The notes beneath the pieces were generated by a model. That model was not told the origin of the DNA. It searched no databases and saw only the letters and a list, made by a program, of their open reading frames with translations. From PALSA-555 sp035468285 (GTDB lineage Bacteria; Actinomycetota; Acidimicrobiia; IMCC26256; PALSA-555), in the NCBI GenBank assembly GCA_035468285.1, contig DATISY010000098.1, positions 1-25,620 of the forward strand: DNA of 25,620 nt, given 5' to 3'. Positions 7,951-14,275 of the stretch are shown here, in pieces. Positions within the stretch are counted from its first letter, which is position 1. The number at the start of each line of letters is the position of its first letter. The position numbers were made by a program, and so were the translations under genes.

Positions 7951-8108
7951 GTCGACGGGAGCTTCCGAGGCACCTTCGCGTCGGTGTAGTCCGTCGGACC
8001 TCGGGTTCAGATACGGAATGCCACCGCGCGGGTACGGAGGCGTGCAACGATGCCGACCCGTCGGCGACCTCCGGGAGCCCCGCTCAGTACCCCCAGATAG
8101 GAGTCCAG

Positions 8109-8396
8109 ATGAACAAGCGAGACCTCATAGCAGCCCTTGCCGAAGAGACCGGCACCGACAAGAAGACCGCGGACCTGTTCCTCACGTCGTTCGTGGACAT
8201 CGTGACCACGAACGTCGCGAAGGGAGAGCCCGTCATCATCAGCGGATTCGCCAAGTTCGCTCGTGTCGAGCGCGCAGCCCGCATGGGTCGCAATCCGCAG
8301 ACGGGTGAGCCGATCAAGATCGCGGCGTCACGCAAGGTCCGGGTGACCGCGCTGAAGGCGTTCAAGGACGCCGTGCTGTCGTCGAAGAAGCGGTAG
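8109..8396 (+). CDS. hup: HU-family nucleoid DNA-binding protein
   Basis: A 95-aa protein covering the whole HU/IHF fold. The N-terminal dimerisation helices MNKRDLIAALAEETG and KKTADLFLTSFVDIV are followed by VIISGFAKFARVERAARMGRNPQTGEPIKI, the beta-arm segment with the conserved Gly-Arg-Asn-Pro-x-Thr-Gly turn whose proline intercalates into bent DNA, and a C-terminal helix ending SSKKR. AGGAG at 8099-8103 is 5 nt before the ATG, ideal spacing. It is a short HU: many actinobacterial homologues carry a long Lys/Ala/Pro tail, which is missing here. It packages and bends the chromosome as a dimer. It is monocistronic, with a hairpin on each side. Confidence 0.97.
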   Translation: MNKRDLIAALAEETGTDKKTADLFLTSFVDIVTTNVAKGEPVIISGFAKFARVERAARMGRNPQTGEPIKIAASRKVRVTALKAFKDAVLSSKKR

Positions 8397-8403
8397 CGCT
8401 CAG

Positions 8404-8430
8404 GGGCGCGGCGCGGTCGGAATCGCGCCC
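8404..8430. terminator. Bidirectional hairpin terminator between convergent genes
   Basis: Perfect 7-bp arms GGGCGCG (8404-8410) and CGCGCCC (8424-8430) with a 13-nt loop occupy the 44-bp space between the stop of HU (plus) and the stop of the 253-aa gene (minus), the expected place for a shared terminator. Confidence 0.55.
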
Positions 8431-8440
8431 AATGAGCCCG

Positions 8441-9202
8441 TCACATCTCCAAGGCGACCGCCAGAGCGACGAGCACGGCCGGGTATCGGTTCGGCCAGTC
8501 GACGGTCTTCGGGATCCGCAGACGCGCGGGAAGCGAGTCGGTGAGTTGCTGGGCGGGTAGCCCGATCACGTTCGCGGCGTGGTGTTGTCCAACTGACTCG
8601 AAGCGCAACGACAGGCGTTGCGCTTCGAGCATGATGCAGGTCTCCAGTGAGACCCGCTCGAACGCGGCGGCGTACGTCCAGTTCGTGTAGCGGAGGGGCC
8701 GCGCGACGGCGACCACCGCGATGCCCAGGTCTCGGAGGATCCGACTGGTGCGGGCCGAGAAGTTGGCGAGCCGTCGACTGTCGTCGTCTTGCGCGGCCGG
8801 CTGGAGCTGGTCGGCGAGATCGAGCGAAGCGCGGTCGGGTGGCTCGACAACCGCGAGATACGCGACGTCGCCCACGAAGTTGACGCCGAGGACGCGGTCT
8901 CGGGTTGCGGTATGCACGGGCTCTTCGTCGTCGACGTCGACGAGGTCCGGTTCGAGGGTCTCGCCGGGCGGTGGGACTTGCCGGACCTGGCGACGAGGCT
9001 CCGCGGATCGGTCGTCGGGGCGGAGGATGCGCACCCCGGACCGCTCGTCGGGTGTCCGCGGCGAGTCGCTGATCTCCTCGAAGTCGGTGGGCGCGCCCGG
9101 CCCCTCGCCGTCACCCGGTCGGGCCGTGCGGACACCGGGCGGCTGGGGATGCGACGGCACCTCGTTCCGCATGGGATGACGTCGATCCTCGGCTGCGGGC
9201 AT
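8441..9202 (-). CDS. Hypothetical protein with acidic disordered N-terminus and possible RNase H-like domain
   Basis: A 253-aa protein. Residues 1-100 are Pro/Asp/Glu/Arg-rich and surely disordered. From about 103 there is a compact domain: VLGVNFVGDVAYLAVVE (104-120) looks like the first beta-hairpin of RNase H/RuvC-like folds, followed by helix-strand pairs (ILRDLGIAVVAVARPL), a helix with FERVSLETCIMLEAQ (181-195) and a last helix PAVLVALAVALE. The usual first-strand Asp appears as Asn108, so if the fold is right, catalysis may be lost. This fold call is my inference from the pattern only. GGAGG stands 4 nt before ATG 9202. It faces HU convergently, and a nested inverted repeat lies 88 nt upstream of the start. 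Confidence 0.7.
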   Translation of the reverse strand: MPAAEDRRHPMRNEVPSHPQPPGVRTARPGDGEGPGAPTDFEEISDSPRTPDERSGVRILRPDDRSAEPRRQVRQVPPPGETLEPDLVDVDDEEPVHTATRDRVLGVNFVGDVAYLAVVEPPDRASLDLADQLQPAAQDDDSRRLANFSARTSRILRDLGIAVVAVARPLRYTNWTYAAAFERVSLETCIMLEAQRLSLRFESVGQHHAANVIGLPAQQLTDSLPARLRIPKTVDWPNRYPAVLVALAVALEM

Positions 9203-9289
9203 GGGTCCTCCGAGACGCTGGGGTACCCGTACGGCGTGTCCGAGATCCGGTGCCGATCGGCCAGCTTTCCCTCGAGGCCGCCAACCCTA

Positions 9290-9356
9290 CGCGATCACGG
9301 CAGGTCCCGGTCCCGCAACTCGCGGACCAGCCGGATTCGTCCCGGCCGTGATCGCG
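9290..9356 (-). promoter_or_regulatory. Nested inverted repeat, candidate structured leader RNA
   Basis: A perfect 12-bp inverted repeat, CGCGATCACGGC (9290-9301) and GCCGTGATCGCG (9345-9356), encloses 43 nt. Read on the minus strand, the enclosed part can form a short CGG/CCG stem and a stronger hairpin GGTCCGC-GAGTT-GCGGGACC with one bulged G, giving a three-way-junction-like shape. A second GGGACC copy follows directly and could compete for the same GGTCC partner. It lies in the 217-bp gap downstream of the DUF4234 gene and 88 nt upstream of the 253-aa gene, both minus. Options are a leader element, a small RNA or an elaborate terminator. It matches no riboswitch class I know. Confidence 0.5.
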
Positions 9357-9419
9357 CACACGCGGTCAGGGCCGGGACACCGGTCCATTCCGCCGGCGGG
9401 ACGCCGGCAGCGATGCAGG

Positions 9420-9806
9420 TCAGGCGGCCAGGGGCGCGGCGCCCTTGGAGACCCAATAGTCGTTCAACGCGCCCTGCACCTTGCCCATGTAGATGAAGTA
9501 GCCGATGATCGGAAGGAAGAGCCAGAGACCAACGATCGGCTCGACCGGAGACTGCTTGCCATCCGCTTGGTACATCTTCTGGACCTCTTGGGGCAGGACG
9601 AACCAGCCGACGATGATCCAGCACAGGAGCGCGCCGACCGCGCCGCCGCTGCCCTCGCCGTTGTAGCTCTTGAGCTCCTCGAAGACGAGGTAGGCCCAAT
9701 ACAGGCCGTAGAGGCCACAGGTGACGATGCTCAGCAGGGCGACGTTGGTGGGGTTGCGGACCTCACCGAGCGCCCGGCCACCGGTGGCGGGCTGGGGTTG
9801 CGTCAT
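9420..9806 (-). CDS. DUF4234 family membrane protein
   Basis: A 128-aa protein with the DUF4234 layout: a short polar N-terminus with a Gly-Arg segment, then RNPTNVALLSIVTCGLYGLY beginning the first helix, EELKSYNGEGSGG in the loop, a second helix ALLCWIIVGWFVLP, QEVQKMYQADGKQSPVEP and a third hydrophobic stretch LWLFLPIIGYFIYMGKVQGALNDYW. The family is common in actinobacteria and has no established function. AGGAG at 9816-9820 lies 9 nt before the ATG. The neighbouring DivIVA-like gene ends 118 bp upstream on the same strand, with a hairpin between, so co-transcription is uncertain. Confidence 0.9.
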   Translation of the reverse strand: MTQPQPATGGRALGEVRNPTNVALLSIVTCGLYGLYWAYLVFEELKSYNGEGSGGAVGALLCWIIVGWFVLPQEVQKMYQADGKQSPVEPIVGLWLFLPIIGYFIYMGKVQGALNDYWVSKGAAPLAA

Positions 9807-9906
9807 GGTTTTTGACTCCTAATGCAGGGTGATTGACCGGCACTGCCTACTCCGGGCGGCGTCAAGCCGTCAACGTCTCAGAAGCCGAACCGCGTTGCAG
9901 TCCTTC

Positions 9907-9923
9907 GCGCCGACGCGTCGGGC
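9907..9923 (-). terminator. Candidate hairpin after the DivIVA-like gene
   Basis: This contains the 12-bp palindrome CCGACGCGTCGG (9910-9921), which on the minus strand can fold as CGC-c-CGA, loop CGCG, TCGGCG. It begins immediately after the stop codon at 9925. It has no T-run and a short stem. Confidence 0.35.
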
Positions 9924-9924
9924 G

Positions 9925-10644
9925 TCAGCGCTGCGAGGCGCCCTCCCGCACCGCGAGACCGATCACCGGTCGATCGGCGACCTCGGGAGCACGATCCATC
10001 GCGGTCGACAGGTCAAAAGGTGCCGTGTTGTCGTCTTTGTCGGACCACGCGACCCCGGGCTCGCTGTCGAGCGTCGCGTCCGTGAGGTCCAGCTCGTGCA
10101 GGTCCGGGCCGCTGGTCACGGCGGTGAGCAGTCCGTCGAGCCCGACGAGCTCCGCCTCGAGGGCGGCGCGCAGGCGGGCGCGAGCCTGCGACGCGAACTC
10201 TCCCAGCGCCGCGACATCGCCCTGCAGGACGCCGCGCTTCGCCAGCGCCTCCTCCAGAATCGCGTGGGCCCGGAGGCGCTCGGTCTCCACAAGATGCGCC
10301 GCGAGCTGCTCGGCGTCGGCGATCAGCTGCTGCGCGCTGGCCTCGGCGTCGCCGCGGATCTCGTCCGCGATGGCCTGGGCCTCCGTGATGGTCTCGTCCG
10401 CGCGGGCCTGGGCCAGCATCAGCGTCCGCTGGAGCAGGTCGGCGCGGTGACGCCGCTCACGCTCGAGCGCCGGGTTGTCCAAGACCGCGAGGCGCTCGAT
10501 GGTCGCCGCGGCCCGTTCCAGGAGCGGGTCGATCACGTCGGGGGCATAGCCCTTCCGGGTGATCGGGACGACCGCCGTCAGCAACTCGTCCGGGGTGACC
10601 TCGTCGAGCGGGGCTCCGTCATCGGTCGCTGCCGGCTTGCGCAC
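9925..10644 (-). CDS. DivIVA/Wag31-like coiled-coil protein
   Basis: A 239-aa protein. After about 25 polar residues comes PITRKGYAPDVIDPLLERAAATIERL, which matches the DivIVA N-terminal pattern of a Gly-Tyr turn followed by an Asp-containing helix. A long, Ala/Glu/Arg-rich coiled coil follows (about residues 50-175, e.g. LMLAQARADETITEAQAIADEIRGDAEASAQQLIADAEQ) and an acidic C-terminal tail. DivIVA-type proteins gather at curved membranes and organise growth or division; this one may be a paralogue, because it lacks the clean membrane-binding N-terminus of true Wag31. I chose GTG 10644 because GGAGG is 6 nt upstream, better than the GTG at 10671. It is divergent from typA across 270 bp. Confidence 0.75.
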   Translation of the reverse strand: MRKPAATDDGAPLDEVTPDELLTAVVPITRKGYAPDVIDPLLERAAATIERLAVLDNPALERERRHRADLLQRTLMLAQARADETITEAQAIADEIRGDAEASAQQLIADAEQLAAHLVETERLRAHAILEEALAKRGVLQGDVAALGEFASQARARLRAALEAELVGLDGLLTAVTSGPDLHELDLTDATLDSEPGVAWSDKDDNTAPFDLSTAMDRAPEVADRPVIGLAVREGASQR

Positions 10645-10914
10645 AGGAATCCTCCATGGACCCCCGCCCACGCCTCGAGTCCGCTCGTGACGCCAAAGTG
10701 GTCAGTGAGGTTGCTGATGATGACGGGGCCGCCGCGGGCTGTCAAGGCTTCGGAGACTCGGACCGTCCGATTCGGGCTCGGGGATCCCGGTCTTCGGTGC
10801 CCATCGGGGTAGATCCGGCGGCAGCCCCTTGCCGGGTCGGGGCCCGCCGGGCCACCAGATCAGGGCCAACGGGCAGTATCCTGGGTATCCCCCAACCCGG
10901 TTCGGAAAGTCTCT
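10645..10914. other. Divergent intergenic region between the DivIVA-like gene and typA
   Basis: A 270-bp stretch that must contain promoters for both genes. No believable gene lies in it. Visible elements are a small hairpin GGCCC-GCC-GGGCC at 10841-10853 and the direct repeat GTATCC-TGG-GTATCC near 10876-10890, about 25-40 nt before typA. I cannot fix a -35/-10 pair for either gene. Confidence 0.5.
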
Positions 10915-12774
10915 ATGCCCGCGCGCGCTGATATCCGCAACGTGGCGATCGTCGCCCACGTCGACCACGGCAAGACCACCCTCGTCGACGCCATGCTCCG
11001 CCAGACCGGGGCCTTCCGCGCCCATCAGGAGCTCACCGATCGGGTCATGGACTCGATGGACCTCGAGCGTGAGAAGGGCATCACGATCCTGGCCAAGAAC
11101 ACGGCCATCCCCTACGCGGGGATCAAGATCAACATCGTTGACACGCCGGGACACGCCGATTTCGGCGGTGAGGTCGAACGGGCCCTCACCATGGTCGACG
11201 GCGTCCTGCTCCTCGTCGACGCCGCCGAGGGCCCGCTCCCCCAGACTCGCTTCGTGCTGCGGAAGGCCCTCGAGGCGCGCCTGCCGGTGATCCTGGTCGT
11301 CAACAAGGTGGACCGCAGCGACGCACGAGTCGACGAGGTCGTCCACGAGGTCGAGGAGCTGTTCTTGGACCTCGACGCCGACGAGCATCAGATCTCCTTC
11401 CCCATCGTCTACTGCAACGCCCGGACCGGGCGCGCGTCGCTCGACCCCAGCGATCCCGACCTCGTCCTGCCGGGGACCGCCGGCGACGATGGCCTCAAGC
11501 CACTCCTCGAGACGCTGCTCGACCACATCCCTCCGCCCCAGTACGACGAGCACCACCCCTTGCAGGCGCTGGTCACGAACCTCGACGCGTCGCCCTATGT
11601 CGGTCGTCTGGCGCTGTGCCGGGTGCGACATGGCGTCCTGCGCCGCGGCGAGCCGGTGGCATGGTGCCGCGCGAACGGAACGATCGAAACGGTGCGCATC
11701 ACCGAGCTCTACGTCACCGAGGCGCTCGATCGAGTCGACGCGTCGGAGGCCGGTGCAGGCGAGATCGTCGCCATCGCGGGCTTGGCCGACGTGACGATCG
11801 GCGAGACCCTGGCCGACCCCGACGATCCCCGCCCGCTCCCCGTCATCCACGTCGACGAGCCCAGCCTGGCGATGACAGTCGGCATCAACACGTCCCCGCT
11901 GTCCGGCCGTGAGGGCACGAAGCTCACCGCCCGGCTGGTGAAGGGCCGGCTCGACGCCGAGCTGGTCGGGAACGTGTCCCTGCGCGTCGACGCCACCGAG
12001 AGCCCCGACGCCTGGGAGGTCCAAGGCCGCGGCGAGCTGCAGCTCGCGGTGCTGGTCGAGATGATGCGCCGCGAAGGATTCGAGCTGACCGTCGGCAAGC
12101 CCCAGGTCGTCGTGCGGCACGTGGGGAACGAGGTCCACGAGCCCGTCGAGCGCGTCGCCATCGACATCCCCGAAGAGCACCTCGGCGTCGTGACGCAGCT
12201 CCTGGCGACCCGGAAGGGCCGACTCGAGCAGATGGTCAATCACGGCACCGGCTGGGTCCGCATGGAGTACCTCGTCGCCGCCCGGGCGCTCGTCGGCTTC
12301 CGCACGGAGTTCCTCACTCAGACGCGCGGCACGGGCCTGCTCCACCACGTCTTCGAGCGCTACGAGCCCTGGCTCGGCGAGCTCCGCACCCGTGCGACCG
12401 GGAGCCTCGTCGCCGATCGCCGAGGCGAGACCACGTCGCACGCGCTGATGAACCTCCAGGAGCGCGGCCAAATGTTCGTCGGACCAGGAACCGAGGTCTA
12501 CGAAGGCATGATCATCGGCGAGGGCGCACGTGCCGGGGACATGGACGTGAACCCGACCCGCGAGAAGAAGCTGACGAACCACCGGGCCGCCTCCGCCGAC
12601 GAGCTCGTCCGACTGGTCCCCCCACGCCCGATGTCGCTCGAACAGGCGCTGGAGTTCATCGCCCCGGACGAGGTCGTCGAGGTCACCCCCACCAGCATCC
12701 GTCTGCGCAAGACCCAGCTGTCGGCCAGCACCCGGGGCCGCGAACGCGGCCACGCACGGGCGGGGCGCCGCTAA
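10915..12774 (+). CDS. typA: Translational GTPase TypA/BipA
   Basis: A 619-aa ribosome-associated GTPase of full length. G1 is AHVDHGKTT (14-22), the switch-I region MDLEREKGITI (48-58) carries the Arg-Glu-x-Gly-Ile-Thr-Ile typical of translation factors, G3 is DTPGHADF (76-83) and G4 is NKVDR (130-134). Beyond the G domain come the OB-type domain 2 (QALVTNLDASPYVGRLALCRV), the two alpha/beta domains shared with EF-G and the BipA-specific C-terminal domain (ALMNLQERGQMFVGPGTEVYEGMIIGE). The last 15 residues are basic. It acts on the 50S subunit during assembly or stress, mostly known from enterobacteria. Start ATG 10915 has a modest GGAAAG site. The next gene follows after 91 bp. Confidence 0.97.
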   Translation: MPARADIRNVAIVAHVDHGKTTLVDAMLRQTGAFRAHQELTDRVMDSMDLEREKGITILAKNTAIPYAGIKINIVDTPGHADFGGEVERALTMVDGVLLLVDAAEGPLPQTRFVLRKALEARLPVILVVNKVDRSDARVDEVVHEVEELFLDLDADEHQISFPIVYCNARTGRASLDPSDPDLVLPGTAGDDGLKPLLETLLDHIPPPQYDEHHPLQALVTNLDASPYVGRLALCRVRHGVLRRGEPVAWCRANGTIETVRITELYVTEALDRVDASEAGAGEIVAIAGLADVTIGETLADPDDPRPLPVIHVDEPSLAMTVGINTSPLSGREGTKLTARLVKGRLDAELVGNVSLRVDATESPDAWEVQGRGELQLAVLVEMMRREGFELTVGKPQVVVRHVGNEVHEPVERVAIDIPEEHLGVVTQLLATRKGRLEQMVNHGTGWVRMEYLVAARALVGFRTEFLTQTRGTGLLHHVFERYEPWLGELRTRATGSLVADRRGETTSHALMNLQERGQMFVGPGTEVYEGMIIGEGARAGDMDVNPTREKKLTNHRAASADELVRLVPPRPMSLEQALEFIAPDEVVEVTPTSIRLRKTQLSASTRGRERGHARAGRR

Positions 12775-12865
12775 ATCGACTCCTGGGCCGGGGCTGCCGG
12801 GCGCCGACGTTGCGTGGCCCAAGCCTCACCTGCGACGCTTCGGTCCTCCTGGGGAAAGGAAGCTC

Positions 12866-14275
12866 ATGCGTCGTCGGGTCGCTTTGTTCGGTGCGCTGAC
12901 GTTCGTCGCGATCGTGGCCGCGGCGGGACCGGCCGCGGCGAAAGGGGGCGGCGGGAGTGGTGGAAGCCATGACAGTCGCATCAGCCTCTCCGGCGCGCTC
13001 GTTGTCGCGCCCGGTGAAGTGGTCAACGGGCCGGTGGTTTCGGTCGATGGGCCGGCCACGATCGCCGGCCGGGTCAACGACGACGTCTTCGTCGGACGCG
13101 GTCGCCTGACCGTCATCGGTCATGTGACTGGCGACGTGCTGGTAGTCGACGGCGACGCCACCATCACCGGCCGGGTCGACGGCGACATCACCGCACTACA
13201 CGGCCGGGTCACTGTCCCGGCCGACGGCGCGGTCCGCGGGGACGTCACGTCGAGCAAGGCACCCCGGGCAGCGCCGGGGACGGTGCGGGGGCACGTCAAG
13301 ACGCTCGACGTCACCAGCCTCTTCACCGGGTTCCTCGTCGCCTTCCTGATCTTCTTGTGGATCGCGGTGACGGTGTCGATCGGGATCCTGGGTCTGTTCT
13401 TCGTCGTCGTGTTCCCGCGGGGCGCCGAGGCCGTCGTCAGGGCCGGTCGTCGCTTCGGTGTGTCGGTGCTGGTGGGGATCCTGGTGGGGCTCCTCGGTCC
13501 TCTCCTCGGCGTCGCGATTGTCTCGACGATTGTCGGCATCCCGCTCGGCGTCGGCCTGCTCGCCACGATGACCGTCGTGGCGCCCCTCGGCTACGCGTGC
13601 AGCGCGCTGATCCTCGGCCGACTCATGGTCCGAGGGCCCAGCACCGGGGCTCGAATCGGCGCCTTCTTTGCCGGCTTCCTGATTCTGCGGGTCGTGGCCC
13701 TGATACCGGGCCTGGGCTTCATCGTCTGGTATCTGGCGTGCTTCTACGGCATCGGCGCGCTCACCGTCGCAGCCTGGCGGGCCGGGCGCGGTCGCGCCGC
13801 GCCGCGGGTCGCTGCCGCACCCACGGCCCGGCCGGACCCAACGCCCATGGTGCCGGTCGCGGCTCCCCAGCCCGTGGCGGAGGTCCCCGCCACGGTGGCG
13901 GCCCCGCCAGCGACGCGAACAGCCCCGACGACGCCCCGGCGCCGCCCGGCCCGCGCCGCAGCCACGAAGCCCACCCGGAAACGGACCGTCAAGAAGGCAA
14001 CGAAGACGGCCGCGCCCCGCAAGACCGCGCCCCGCAAGACCCCACCCCGCAAGACGGCGCCCCGCAAGACGGCGCCCCGCGCCACGCGCGCTCGGGGCGC
14101 GAAGCGTCCCGCACCGCGGTCGACCCCGCCACGGCCCCGCGCGGCGAAGCAGGCCCCGGCGCGCCGGTCGGCCACGACAACGAAGCGAGCGACGCGATCG
14201 ACAACCTCGGCGAAGCGCACGGCCGCCGGCGCCGCCCCCCGGAAGGCGGCGAGCCCAGCGGGTCGCCGGCGCTGA
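12866..14275 (+). CDS. Bactofilin-like membrane protein with histone-H1-like basic tail
   Basis: A 469-aa protein with an unusual order of parts. A signal peptide (1-25, ending PAAAK) is followed by a Gly/Ser linker, then residues about 38-148 with repeated G-x-V-x-GDV/GDI and T-I-x-G-R-V units typical of the right-handed beta-helix of bactofilins (e.g. HVTGDVLVVDGDATITGRVDG). Next are about five membrane helices between 152 and 304, with positive loops FPRGAEAVVRAGRR and GRLMVRGPSTGAR. Residues about 305-469 form a Lys/Arg/Ala/Pro/Thr tail with four APRKT-type repeats (one PPRKT) and no Asp or Glu after residue 339. Positive-inside logic places the beta-helix outside and the tail in the cytoplasm. 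The tail resembles histone H1 and HupB tails, so DNA or RNA contact is plausible but unproven. AAAGGAAG precedes ATG 12866. Confidence 0.88.
   Translation: MRRRVALFGALTFVAIVAAAGPAAAKGGGGSGGSHDSRISLSGALVVAPGEVVNGPVVSVDGPATIAGRVNDDVFVGRGRLTVIGHVTGDVLVVDGDATITGRVDGDITALHGRVTVPADGAVRGDVTSSKAPRAAPGTVRGHVKTLDVTSLFTGFLVAFLIFLWIAVTVSIGILGLFFVVVFPRGAEAVVRAGRRFGVSVLVGILVGLLGPLLGVAIVSTIVGIPLGVGLLATMTVVAPLGYACSALILGRLMVRGPSTGARIGAFFAGFLILRVVALIPGLGFIVWYLACFYGIGALTVAAWRAGRGRAAPRVAAAPTARPDPTPMVPVAAPQPVAEVPATVAAPPATRTAPTTPRRRPARAAATKPTRKRTVKKATKTAAPRKTAPRKTPPRKTAPRKTAPRATRARGAKRPAPRSTPPRPRAAKQAPARRSATTTKRATRSTTSAKRTAAGAAPRKAASPAGRRR
14014..14080 (+). repeat. 15-bp tandem repeat encoding the APRKT units
   Basis: Four consecutive copies of a GCCCCGCAAGACSSC-like unit begin at 14014, 14029, 14044 and 14059, with a partial fifth at 14074. 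The copies differ by one to three bases. They encode the Ala/Pro-Pro-Arg-Lys-Thr repeats of the basic tail and probably grew by slippage; the repeat number may vary between strains. Confidence 0.85.

Noticed and set aside
12784..12821. TGGGCC/GGCCCA inverted repeat between typA and the basic-tail gene as a terminator
   Set aside because: 6-bp arms with a 26-nt loop are expected by chance in this composition. The 91-bp gap may simply be a leader.
10702..12822. 706-codon minus-strand frame opposite typA
   Set aside because: The plus strand encodes TypA with every GTPase motif intact; the long antisense frame follows from the codon bias.
14014..14080. The 15-bp tandem repeats as a CRISPR or regulatory repeat array
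   Set aside because: The units are contiguous without spacers, stay in frame and encode the APRKT peptide repeat.
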